This document shows, piece after piece, positions 6,825-15,078 of a stretch of 33,912 nt of DNA. The stretch spans positions 1-33,912 of IMG/VR virus record IMGVR_UViG_3300005613_003639. One strand, 5' to 3'. A program made the translations under genes and the position numbers. Position 1 is the first letter of the stretch; each line of letters opens with the position of its first letter. Source of the DNA: a virus. The notes under the pieces are model-generated. The model saw only the letters and a list, made by a program, of their open reading frames with translations. It was not told the DNA's origin and searched no databases.

Positions 6825-7745
6825 TTACATATTGCAGATTGCATAACAAGCAGCTACCAAACCAGCTTTTTTGGTATACATAAATGATCCTTTGAATTCT
6901 TCGATTATAAGAAAAGCTCGATTACTCTGTTTATTGATAAGGACAGCCGCCATGTATCCAAGTATTGCGTATCGAACATCTTCTGGTTCCTCGTCTAATC
7001 CTTTTATAATACCCGAAACTTTCTTCCATTTATCACCATTGAGTAATGCTCTACATAGTTCAATAACTTCCTTCTTAGCAATAGAGAAATCATTTATAGC
7101 TGATAGCAACTTACCTTCATCCCTTATATCAATAACGGAATCCAAAACTTTCAAAGCTTCCCTTGGACAACCATCAGCAGCATAGGCGATTTCTCGGACT
7201 CCTTTCTTTGGAAATCTTTTGTTTTTTTCTTCTGCCAATACATAGATGATGAGTTTTGTTATCTCAGACACTCTTAGTTTTCTGACTTGATAAGTAGTAC
7301 ATCTGTTCGTAACAGTAGGTAACAGTTTATTAGGATCGGTTGTACACAGAATAAAATAAGTGTTTCTTGGAGGCTCTTCCAGAATCTCTAACATAGCATT
7401 TTGAAACTCAGAAGTAGCTTTGTGGACTTCATTTAATATATAAACATTACAATCCCCACTAAAGGGTTGGTATTGAGCATTTCTTATTATACTCCTTGCT
7501 GCATCTATACCCCTGGTATCTGATATATTCAATTCTTTTATATACTTATCTTTTGCTCCAAGATGTTTTCCTATAATCCTTGCTAAAGTGGTTTTCCCAC
7601 AGCCGGCTGGCCCCTGGAGCAGAAAAGTGGTTATACCTTTTTCTTTGGATAATGCTGTTTGTAAAGATTCGATCAAAGATTTATTACCAATTATTTGGCT
7701 GAAATCAGTTGGTCTATATTTTCTGTGTAAAGGAAGGTTTTTCAT
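6825..7745 (-). CDS. DnaX/RFC-like clamp loader ATPase
   Basis: 306 residues, shorter than bacterial DnaX and lacking its C-terminal tau region. It starts LHRKYRPTDFSQIIGN, the usual beginning of clamp-loader subunits. Walker A GPAGCGKTT is at about 44-52, a Walker B-like segment is VYILNEVHKAT, sensor 1 is ILCTTDPNK, and the arginine-finger region reads TNRCTTY where SRC is usual. There is no zinc module between Walker A and B. The Walker B aspartate is replaced by asparagine (NEVH for DEVH). It should load the DnaN-like clamp encoded upstream. A single subunit gene suggests a homo-oligomer or partnership with host subunits. Confidence 0.88.
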   Translation of the reverse strand: MKNLPLHRKYRPTDFSQIIGNKSLIESLQTALSKEKGITTFLLQGPAGCGKTTLARIIGKHLGAKDKYIKELNISDTRGIDAARSIIRNAQYQPFSGDCNVYILNEVHKATSEFQNAMLEILEEPPRNTYFILCTTDPNKLLPTVTNRCTTYQVRKLRVSEITKLIIYVLAEEKNKRFPKKGVREIAYAADGCPREALKVLDSVIDIRDEGKLLSAINDFSIAKKEVIELCRALLNGDKWKKVSGIIKGLDEEPEDVRYAILGYMAAVLINKQSNRAFLIIEEFKGSFMYTKKAGLVAACYAICNM

Positions 7746-7995
7746 CTAATCTCCTTATCATTTCGGGTAATAGAATATACCAGAAAGTTGAATCATATGT
7801 TGTAGCCGGATAGTCTTTGTCAAAATGTTTTCTTGGTTCTCTCATCTGGGTCATAAAATATTTAACAGATGCTATTAGATTTTTCGTTTCTATATTTCTA
7901 TATTCAATCAACCGTTTCTCATAATATTCGTCCCATTCAGCTAATTGTTTTTGCTGCTCTGGTGATAGAAGTTTTCTAAAGTTAAATTTTTCCAT
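7714..7995 (-). CDS. hypothetical protein, 93 aa
   Basis: 93 residues, helical and charged, with aromatic residues at the C-terminal end (TFWYILLPEMIRRLDEK). It overlaps the clamp-loader start by 32 bases, so the two are probably translated together. It is the first gene after the promoter at 8017-8046. Family not recognised. Confidence 0.6.
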   Translation of the reverse strand: MEKFNFRKLLSPEQQKQLAEWDEYYEKRLIEYRNIETKNLIASVKYFMTQMREPRKHFDKDYPATTYDSTFWYILLPEMIRRLDEKPSFTQKI

Positions 7996-8016
7996 TATTT
8001 ATTCTTTCTTAATTAT

Positions 8017-8046
8017 ATTATATATTATAAATCTTAGTTTTATTAG
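8017..8046 (-). promoter_or_regulatory. phage promoter, CTAATA-N18-TATAAT
   Basis: CTAATA at 8046-8041 and TATAAT at 8022-8017 (minus strand), 18 bases apart, followed by an A-T-rich leader before the ATG at 7995. It would drive the clamp-loader, tRNA and SSB group. Part of the box lies beside the polymerase gene stop. Confidence 0.7.
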
Positions 8047-8048
8047 AG

Positions 8049-10676
8049 TTATTTTTTTCCATACCAATTTCCATCTATTTCGGTGAATTCTGATTCTACA
8101 TCAAGAGGAACAATTATCCAATCCCAATGCTCTCTAATTTTGTTGCACATTATATCCTGGGTTACTTCTAATACTTCCTCTTCCTCGTCAGGATAAATAT
8201 CCTCAATAACTTCATCATGAATCTGACCCACAGCTTTTGTTTTTGTTTTCTTAAAATACTTATCTAATTGGATGTATGACCATAACAAACAATGGAAAGC
8301 TGGACCTTGTATAGGAGTATTTAAGATCATATTATTAGATAGGTATCCTTGTCGTTTGAAACCAGTTATTAATTCAACATAACCTTTTTTCTGATATTCT
8401 ATTATAACTTTTTCTTTCCATTCTCGATAGTAGTGATACTTATCCCAGAATTTACCTTCCACATTCTTTACATGGTTTTCAAAATCTTTATATGTTGTTA
8501 TTCCTTTACTTTCCAAATGTTCTACCACAGAAATTTTATCATTGGTTTCTAACCCAAAACAGGTTTCGGCTAAACTTTCAGCACATGCCTTATACCAACT
8601 CCCATAAAACTCAGGAAACACAAACTGATTCTTTGCATAAAATCTAATCTCTTTATTGACTTGCTTATCATTAAGAAGAAATAATTCCATTGCTTCATCT
8701 CGATGCATATCGGATGTAGAATCTTTAATATAAGCGATTAGGACTGGATCTTTGGTTATGCAGGCTGCGATCTTAACTTCAATACCCCCATAATCATGAA
8801 AACCCAATTTATTTCCTGGAGATGGTTTTATCCCTCTACGAACCATCTTTTTAGCCAGTTCATCTCTTCTGGGTATTTGCTGAAAATCAGAAGATGATCT
8901 ATAAGTACGAGGTATATGTAAGTCGAAAAATGGATGTAGTTTACCATTTACAATTTCTCTGATAAATTTTACTATATAAGTATTTTTTATTTTAAATAAT
9001 TTCCTCCTCTTTATTATCCGGTTTGTGAAAGGAGTATCAATTTTGATTAATGTCTCATGATCAACAGCAGCTACTTTAGCTTTGGCTGTTAGTTTGGTTG
9101 GTTTTAATTTCATTATATCAAACAATAAAGTTCTCAAATCTTTGGTGGAAATGTCTCTATCTATTTTTAATGGTTCACCTGTTTTCTTTTCAAATAGTTT
9201 CGCCTCTTTTCCTTTTAAGATTTTGCTTTCTATTTTTTGGATATCCTCGGTTAATATTTTTTCTTGTTCAATAAAATACTTTTTGTCAGCACAGATCCCA
9301 AGATGTTGAGAATTACTAAGCGCAATCAACCCATTTTTAAAGAAAGTAGAGGCTTTTCGTCTCTCATCCTTCTGTTTAGAAAAAAATTTTTGTTGATCAT
9401 AATATAATTTTTCACCTATTCGAGAATCCAAAGCATTGTATCTTAACAATTGATCTAAAGGCATTTCATCTAAGCTATTGAATGGAGTACCTGGTTTGGT
9501 TTTAAGATATTTTTTGAATTCTTTATCATATCCTTCTATTCCATAATTGATATATGCCTGGAATTTTAGCTCGGTAAAATTTGGTCTATCATCTATTATA
9601 TGGGCATCATTCATAGTACAAGTTGCCCATCCAACTGTATTAACTCCGAATATTTCCTTGCCCCACATATCCTCGAATTTTAAATTATGAGCTACTTTTT
9701 TAATTTTTGGATTTTTTAATATTCTAATCCATAGAGATTTTATTAGGCGTTTTGCTCCTTTACTCCATGTGAGGTATTTACTGTCTTGTGGGTAATCATA
9801 AGGAAAAGCCGTTCCATTGACTGATATAGCCCAAACTTTATGTCGATCCACCCAGAATTTGGGTAGGTATGGTTTAAGTGCAGATGTTTCATAATCAAAT
9901 TCAATTAGAGGTTTTTCTTTGATTATTTTTTTTAGAAAATCAATAATATCTTGAGCATCATATAAACAGGTTATCTGAGATTCAAAATCTATAAATTCAG
10001 GAGGTTTTCTTTTTAATTTCTTTACAGCCCATTCTAAATCCCTATCATATGTAGATTCTAAATTTTTATCACGTTCATTTCTTAATAAATATGATGGGTG
10101 GTATAAAGGAATAACCCAAACACCTATTTTCTTATCTGGTATACAAAGCTTCCGCCATCTTGTTATACCCAAGTTGGAGAATCGGTCCATATAAAAAGAT
10201 TCAATAGCAGATCCTCCTAACAACCAAATGAATTCTGGTTTTAATTCTTCTATAGTTTTAGTAAGGTTTTCTCTGCAACATTTTAATTGTTTTTTAGTTG
10301 GTTTTTTATTGCCTTTTGGATGGCAAATAAGTGCATTTGTTTTCCAACAGTCTTGGTCCAAACTAATGTCATGAGCTTTTAATTTTCTTCTCAGTAATTT
10401 ACCAGCTTTGCCAATAAACTGTGTAGGTTCATCATATCCTAATTCTTCCCAGTTTTCATCTTCGTCTCTTCCGGGGGATTCTCCAATAATAAGGATTTTC
10501 TTTTCACCTCCCCCTGTATACCTCATCTTTGGAGATTTACACTTTTTGTATAAACCACAGATTTCACAAGGATCTTTAGGAGCTTGAGGAGATGATCTTC
10601 GCACGGAAGATTTTTCTCTTATGATAATTGCCTTTTGTAAAATATTTTTCTTAGTGTAAAAACCTATTTGTTTCAT
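8049..10676 (-). CDS. family A DNA polymerase fused to an N-terminal uracil-DNA glycosylase-like domain
   Basis: 875 residues. At about 35-225 lies a family-4-type UDG domain: CEIC at about 37-40, LIIGESPGRDED, TQFIGKAGKLLRRKL, LICHPKGNKKP and a later cysteine pair (QLKCC) able to complete an iron-sulfur site, then PLYHPSYLL. At about 240-420 a 3'-5' exonuclease shows EFDYETSA (DxE), VAHNLKFEDMW and YNALDSRIGE. The polymerase follows: motif A HDYGGIEVKIAA, motif B RFYAKNQFVFPEFYGSWY, motif C QIHDEVIED. All catalytic residues are present. There is no 5' nuclease, which is encoded separately at 2178-3044. UDG-like N-termini are known on some phage PolA enzymes of the SPO1 kind; whether this one excises or only senses uracil is unknown. 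Confidence 0.92.
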   Translation of the reverse strand: MKQIGFYTKKNILQKAIIIREKSSVRRSSPQAPKDPCEICGLYKKCKSPKMRYTGGGEKKILIIGESPGRDEDENWEELGYDEPTQFIGKAGKLLRRKLKAHDISLDQDCWKTNALICHPKGNKKPTKKQLKCCRENLTKTIEELKPEFIWLLGGSAIESFYMDRFSNLGITRWRKLCIPDKKIGVWVIPLYHPSYLLRNERDKNLESTYDRDLEWAVKKLKRKPPEFIDFESQITCLYDAQDIIDFLKKIIKEKPLIEFDYETSALKPYLPKFWVDRHKVWAISVNGTAFPYDYPQDSKYLTWSKGAKRLIKSLWIRILKNPKIKKVAHNLKFEDMWGKEIFGVNTVGWATCTMNDAHIIDDRPNFTELKFQAYINYGIEGYDKEFKKYLKTKPGTPFNSLDEMPLDQLLRYNALDSRIGEKLYYDQQKFFSKQKDERRKASTFFKNGLIALSNSQHLGICADKKYFIEQEKILTEDIQKIESKILKGKEAKLFEKKTGEPLKIDRDISTKDLRTLLFDIMKLKPTKLTAKAKVAAVDHETLIKIDTPFTNRIIKRRKLFKIKNTYIVKFIREIVNGKLHPFFDLHIPRTYRSSSDFQQIPRRDELAKKMVRRGIKPSPGNKLGFHDYGGIEVKIAACITKDPVLIAYIKDSTSDMHRDEAMELFLLNDKQVNKEIRFYAKNQFVFPEFYGSWYKACAESLAETCFGLETNDKISVVEHLESKGITTYKDFENHVKNVEGKFWDKYHYYREWKEKVIIEYQKKGYVELITGFKRQGYLSNNMILNTPIQGPAFHCLLWSYIQLDKYFKKTKTKAVGQIHDEVIEDIYPDEEEEVLEVTQDIMCNKIREHWDWIIVPLDVESEFTEIDGNWYGKK

Positions 10677-10681
10677 TATTT

Positions 10682-11725
10682 TTATAATTCCGTCTCTTGC
10701 ATTAGCCCAACTAAAAGTTTGTATGAATCAGATGAAAATAAGATTCGGTCAGTTCCTACTGCTACCTTTGTTGATTCATTTAAAGCTCTTTTGAAGAATT
10801 CTGGGTTAATATGGAAAGATGTTTTCTTTTTTACTTTAGTTTTGTTATAAAATTCTTTTATTATATTTCCGGATACATTTGAGCTTTCTAACATAATGGA
10901 GTTATCTTCCAAAGTTACCTTTATTTTTCTATCTACATCTTGTTCTCTTAAAGTAAAAGTGGAAGCAACTTCCACAGCATTTGATAGTTTTTCAGGAGTT
11001 GGGAAACTCACTACTATATCAAATACAAAGTAATCTGTATAATCTGGATATTCATTATAGGAAAGTCTTGAACAAAAAATTCTATCGTCTGATGTTTTGA
11101 AACAAACCCAAGAATCTATAATACAATAACTAATTACGTTATCTATAAAAGATAATTCCTTTGCGGATTCTTTAGGGAGTAAAAAAGGTTGGTCAATTTT
11201 TTCATCCATAGTATATTCTGATATCTGAGCATCGTCACAAGAAGTTATTTTGTCTTTTAAAATTTCTAAGAAACAAATATCAGAAAGAGTAGCATTATCT
11301 GAAGCAGTTGGATAACAGAGTCGAATAGCTTCTATAAAATTTTTCGGTAATGGATACCATAGGTTCTTATCTCCTATATTCACAGGGATTTCTTCCAATA
11401 AATCATCAATTTTTATTGTATTAAATGTAGCTTTTATTTTATCTTTAAAAGCTCGAAGGGTAAGTTTTGTTTTATCTTTGGACACTATCAAATGGGTTTC
11501 TGGATCGGTAATTCTGACTAATGTTTTATAGAATTCATCAGAAGCTACCCCGATATGGAGGTTAGATAAAAAGAATGGGGAGATTATACATATTCTATCG
11601 TTATATGAATATATATGTTGATTATGAAATACAAAACAATTTGATCCTTCAATATCTTCTCCTTTGCCTAATCCGGACTTCAATAATGAAAGAGTGTTAA
11701 AAAGTTCTTTGGTCTTTATTATCAT
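10682..11725 (-). CDS. DnaN-like sliding clamp
   Basis: 347 residues, close to the length of bacterial beta clamps. The sequence has the beta-rich, repeated-domain character of DnaN: NTLSLLKSGLG at the start, FYKTLVRITDPETHLIVSKD, a middle domain near LWYPLPKNFIEAIRLCYPTA, and a third domain with ISYCIIDSWVCFKTSDDRI and the closing FSSDSYKLLVGLMQET, resembling the beta-clamp C-terminal strand. It sits between dpdA and the polymerase, with only 5 bases to the polymerase gene. Overall identity to known clamps is low and the call relies on length, strand pattern and context. Confidence 0.75.
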   Translation of the reverse strand: MIIKTKELFNTLSLLKSGLGKGEDIEGSNCFVFHNQHIYSYNDRICIISPFFLSNLHIGVASDEFYKTLVRITDPETHLIVSKDKTKLTLRAFKDKIKATFNTIKIDDLLEEIPVNIGDKNLWYPLPKNFIEAIRLCYPTASDNATLSDICFLEILKDKITSCDDAQISEYTMDEKIDQPFLLPKESAKELSFIDNVISYCIIDSWVCFKTSDDRIFCSRLSYNEYPDYTDYFVFDIVVSFPTPEKLSNAVEVASTFTLREQDVDRKIKVTLEDNSIMLESSNVSGNIIKEFYNKTKVKKKTSFHINPEFFKRALNESTKVAVGTDRILFSSDSYKLLVGLMQETEL

Positions 11726-11882
11726 GATTCAATTCCTCGTTTATAAAATTTTCTAAAAGTTTAGGATCGGAATCTTTTATATCCCTTAAACGGAAGTAGG
11801 ATAAAAGAATGTTTTTAGTGTTGGCTTTGTCTCCGATTTCTACAAAAGATCTCTCCATCGATGTAGCTAAGAATATTTTCAT
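11697..11882 (-). CDS. DpdA N-terminal-module-like protein, 61 aa (displaced or truncated paralogue)
   Basis: Its ATG overlaps the dpdA stop as ATGA. The sequence MKIFLATS...NILLSYFRLRD has the shape of the first strand and the 'I-S-x-x-R-L-R' strand that precede the DSGAF motif in full-length phage DpdA proteins. The neighbouring DpdA begins directly at FLDSGAYSA and lacks those strands. This frame therefore looks like the missing N-terminal piece moved downstream, or the remnant of a second DpdA. After about residue 45 it ends in a charged tail. It overlaps the clamp gene by 29 bases. The similarity is from memory of family patterns, so confidence in function is moderate. Confidence 0.5.
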   Translation of the reverse strand: MKIFLATSMERSFVEIGDKANTKNILLSYFRLRDIKDSDPKLLENFINEELNHDNKDQRTF

Positions 11883-12754
11883 TTTCTTTTCCTCATAAAG
11901 TAAGTTTGTTCTCTTTTATATTTCCACGGCCACTTAGGCATTGCTGACTCTAAATCTTGGTAATATAGAGCATTTAAAATAGAACGTTGTATGTAATTAT
12001 TACATAAGCCCTCCTCAACTACAACTTCTTCCACTATAGTATCACCATTTTCATCTATTCTTTCTTTAGTGGTGGATTTGCCAATTTTAAATCCTTTCAT
12101 ATCAAAATAATTTTTTATTTGTTCCTGCTTCTTTTTTGTGTAGGTATTAAAATGTTTTCCCACTTGCTTAATTAATGGAGACCGGATAGAAAGGAACACT
12201 CTTAATGCTCGCAATTTTCTTGTCTTTGATTCGTAGTGAACATATTTTCCATCTTTCCAGATGGGGATCAATACACCACCAAACCTTGCAGTCTGAATCC
12301 AAGAAGTACTATCTGCAGAAAACCATGGATATCGAGGAAGGAGAACAATAGAAGTAATACCAAAGGCATGAACTTTTACTTTTGGGTACCCTTCAGAATC
12401 CACTAGATATCTGGACCAGAGTCTGTCCAAATAATCTCTCTGAACTTGTATAGTTTGTCCAGTACCCGCCACTCCTCCAATAGCTATATAATCAGATTTC
12501 TCGATATATTTTTTAAGGAATTCCACAGGTGATCCTACATGAAATACAGGAAGAGGATCTACCCCTTTTGATTTCATATACTCCCAGTTTTTATAACTGG
12601 CTTCTGCATTTCCTATTACATCAAGATTAGCATATACGTATAACGATTTTTTGGTTTTCTTTATATAATTTATGTAATTATCAATATTTATTTCTGCGTT
12701 CTGAGTCATAGCTGAATATGCCCCAGAATCTAGAAATATGTTTCTTTTTCTCAT
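11879..12754 (-). CDS. dpdA: DpdA, DNA guanine transglycosylase (7-deazaguanine insertion)
   Basis: 291 residues with the pattern of the TGT-related DpdA family: FLDSGAYSAM at residues 7-16, a central YVYANLDVIGN, VFHVGSPVEFLKKYI, YIAIGGVAGTG, VHAFGITS, and WFSADSTSW. The Asp in LDSGAY and the Asp in SADSTSW correspond to the two catalytic aspartates expected of these base-exchange enzymes. The protein would replace guanine in phage DNA by a preformed 7-deazaguanine, protecting it from restriction. It starts inside the Gat-QueC stop (ATGA overlap), so the two are coupled. It begins unusually close to the DSGAY motif; the usual first strands are absent here and similar sequence is in the next gene. 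Confidence 0.85.
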   Translation of the reverse strand: MRKRNIFLDSGAYSAMTQNAEINIDNYINYIKKTKKSLYVYANLDVIGNAEASYKNWEYMKSKGVDPLPVFHVGSPVEFLKKYIEKSDYIAIGGVAGTGQTIQVQRDYLDRLWSRYLVDSEGYPKVKVHAFGITSIVLLPRYPWFSADSTSWIQTARFGGVLIPIWKDGKYVHYESKTRKLRALRVFLSIRSPLIKQVGKHFNTYTKKKQEQIKNYFDMKGFKIGKSTTKERIDENGDTIVEEVVVEEGLCNNYIQRSILNALYYQDLESAMPKWPWKYKREQTYFMRKRK

Positions 12755-14103
12755 TTTACTAGCCCCAAAAGTTTTTGTATCTTGTATTGTTTAGGATTTG
12801 TCCATGGATAAGGATCTAGTTTTTGATCAAGGTAAGTTTGAGAATCTGTTAAACCCGCTCTTTTAAAAGCATATCTTCTAGTGGTACAACATCCACAAAC
12901 TCCACAGGGACGGGAAAATCCTTGGTCACATGACCAGGTTTTATCATAAGGAACTTGTAAATATGTTCCAATATGGAGAATTTCGGGTTTCATTACTCTT
13001 CCAAGAACCCGTTTTATTTTTACCCCTTTCAATGTTCCATAATCTAACAATTCGTTGTAGAGGTAAATAAATTCCAAATCGTTATCGGAATAGCCAGTAG
13101 CTTCTTCTTCCATATTGTTACCATAATAAATCCACTTTATTCCTTTGGCTTCGGCAAAAGCCGCAGCATAAGCTATCATTAACATATTTCTTGCCGGAGT
13201 CCAACATAAGGTACTTTCTACTGATAGCATTCCCAAGGGAAGATTGATGGAAGAATCTGTCAGAGGACTGGATCCCCACTTTCCAAGATTTGTTAAATCT
13301 ACAAATTCTGCGGGGACTTTTAGATCTTTAGATATATTTTCAACAGCCTCTTTTTCCTTGTTATTTGATAACTGCCCATAATCAAAATGAATTAAAGTTA
13401 GATCATGTCCATATATCTTTTTACCAATATATGCTGATGTAGTTGAGTCAATACCCCCACTAATTACCACAACTGATTTATTTGGGTCGAGATCAGGTGT
13501 TGATGACCAGAATTTTCTTTTAATTTTTTTGGTTTTAGCAATTCCAGAATGATTGAATGTTACTTTATAGTTTTGGGGAAACCGTCTTGGATAATTCTCA
13601 GTAAATATGTGATCGGAATCTTGAAATATAAGAAATTCCTTCTCTGAGGCAAAAAGAAAATAATCCTTTGTTTTTACGAACCATAAAGTTTTAAAGTTTT
13701 TAGCTATAGTTAATAAATCACTCTTTTTATTGTATACTCCAAAGGCAAAACCCCCAACAAATTCTTCACAGCACTTCCAGCCCAATATAGCCCAAAGATT
13801 AATTGCTGTATAGGTATCTACTTCTTTAAATGGTAAGTTATATTTTTCTATTAAGTCTCGATCATTAGATAACGTTCCATTATATACCATAACTAAATTA
13901 TGTTCTTGTAGTGGAAGTGGTATGTCATCAGCCTCTGGGAGGGGTTGTGCTCTAGAAACCCCTATATATCCCCACCCCCATTCATATCTTCCGTGACCAT
14001 CTCGTCCTCTTAGTCGAGATGTTTGTTCTAATCGAGGTTTGTACTTATTTATAAAGATCTTTCCCCTGTGGGAGAAAGCTGCCGCTCCGTATATACCACA
14101 CAT
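12751..14103 (-). CDS. Gat-QueC: class II glutamine amidotransferase fused to QueC PP-loop domain
   Basis: 450 residues. After the initiator Met comes CGIYGAAAF: Cys2 is the N-terminal nucleophile of class II amidotransferases, and VMVYNGTLSND is the matching glutamine-site segment. From about residue 205 a QueC-type PP-loop domain follows: VVVISGGIDSTTS, HFDYGQLSNNKE, TPARNMLMIAYAAAFAEA, and a zinc site CGVCGCC near 410. Gat-QueC proteins are known in Crenarchaeota and in phages such as 9g, where they turn preQ0 or its precursor into the archaeosine base using glutamine-derived ammonia. Here it is followed by dpdA with a 4-base overlap, which links base synthesis to insertion. Confidence 0.9.
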   Translation of the reverse strand: MCGIYGAAAFSHRGKIFINKYKPRLEQTSRLRGRDGHGRYEWGWGYIGVSRAQPLPEADDIPLPLQEHNLVMVYNGTLSNDRDLIEKYNLPFKEVDTYTAINLWAILGWKCCEEFVGGFAFGVYNKKSDLLTIAKNFKTLWFVKTKDYFLFASEKEFLIFQDSDHIFTENYPRRFPQNYKVTFNHSGIAKTKKIKRKFWSSTPDLDPNKSVVVISGGIDSTTSAYIGKKIYGHDLTLIHFDYGQLSNNKEKEAVENISKDLKVPAEFVDLTNLGKWGSSPLTDSSINLPLGMLSVESTLCWTPARNMLMIAYAAAFAEAKGIKWIYYGNNMEEEATGYSDNDLEFIYLYNELLDYGTLKGVKIKRVLGRVMKPEILHIGTYLQVPYDKTWSCDQGFSRPCGVCGCCTTRRYAFKRAGLTDSQTYLDQKLDPYPWTNPKQYKIQKLLGLVK

Positions 14104-14114
14104 AATAATAACCT

Positions 14115-15065
14115 CTATACAAAAGGATTAACTATATTACCAAGATACACCTGTTCAGCAATATAAGTACAATTCCATACACACCCATTACAGTTTTTCA
14201 CTTCCTCTCTGATGTTATTAATCATAGAATCTATGTTAAAAAATGGATCGTTAATATTGATTCCAGTTTTACCAATGTAGTCCATACACGCCCATATCTT
14301 TCCATCTGCATCAATAGCAGGGTTGGTGCCCGTTTTGCACTTCCAAAGTTTTTTATCATTAGCTCGATCAATAGCAAACTTTAGATATTCTAAAGGGTCA
14401 GCGAAGGTTGTTTTAATAGAAGGGTAGTTTTCAATAAGGTAAAGAATAAAATCTTTGGTTTTATTACCCACAACTTCCATCTCTGGGATATTTCCTGAAG
14501 GATTTGATAATCCCCTGCTTTCTTGGTTGTAACTCTGCATAACACAGAATACCCATTTACAGTTAAACCCCTCTGCAAAATTGAGAACATCATACATTTC
14601 TTCTACAACACAGTCTCTCAAAACAGATACAAGAACAATCTCCCCTTTGTACTTAAGAGTTTGGCGAAGATACAATACAAGATCCTTAGCTGCTTCACTT
14701 TTGACTATATCAGAAGAACGTTTTTTGTTTTTAGTGTTATGATAATCCATCGACAAAGAAATGGATGACAATCCTTTATTAACTAGTTTTTTGTAAACTT
14801 CTCGTTTTGAAGTACTATTTGTAACCAAAGAATAAACGGCATCAATATCTTCCATGTAATGAATTATATCTTCTATTCCAGGGTATAAAGTAGGTTCACC
14901 ACCTATGATGTTGTAGAAGGCTGTATGAGGAGTAATAATATCCAAAGCTTTTTTCCATTCTTCGATACGCATCTCTGGAACTTTATTTGAACGGACTCCA
15001 CAGTAGTGACATGCCAAATTACATCTCCTTGTAATATAAAGCGACATAAATTGAAATAGTTTCAT
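14115..15065 (-). CDS. radical-SAM enzyme with SPASM/twitch-like C-terminus (1)
   Basis: 316 residues. The CxxxCxxC iron-sulfur motif is in YITRRCNLACHYCGV at about residues 10-24, followed by NIIGGEPTLYPG, the SAM-binding GGEP motif. The C-terminal third carries further cysteines (WKCKTG; WACMDY; CNGCVWNC) typical of an auxiliary cluster domain. It is not the QueE of this locus, which is at 18828-19487. It lies between Gat-QueC (11 bases away) and a second similar enzyme. A role in modifying the deazaguanine base or another substrate is inferred from position only. Confidence 0.8.
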   Translation of the reverse strand: MKLFQFMSLYITRRCNLACHYCGVRSNKVPEMRIEEWKKALDIITPHTAFYNIIGGEPTLYPGIEDIIHYMEDIDAVYSLVTNSTSKREVYKKLVNKGLSSISLSMDYHNTKNKKRSSDIVKSEAAKDLVLYLRQTLKYKGEIVLVSVLRDCVVEEMYDVLNFAEGFNCKWVFCVMQSYNQESRGLSNPSGNIPEMEVVGNKTKDFILYLIENYPSIKTTFADPLEYLKFAIDRANDKKLWKCKTGTNPAIDADGKIWACMDYIGKTGININDPFFNIDSMINNIREEVKNCNGCVWNCTYIAEQVYLGNIVNPFV

Positions 15066-15078
15066 ATTTTATCTCCTC

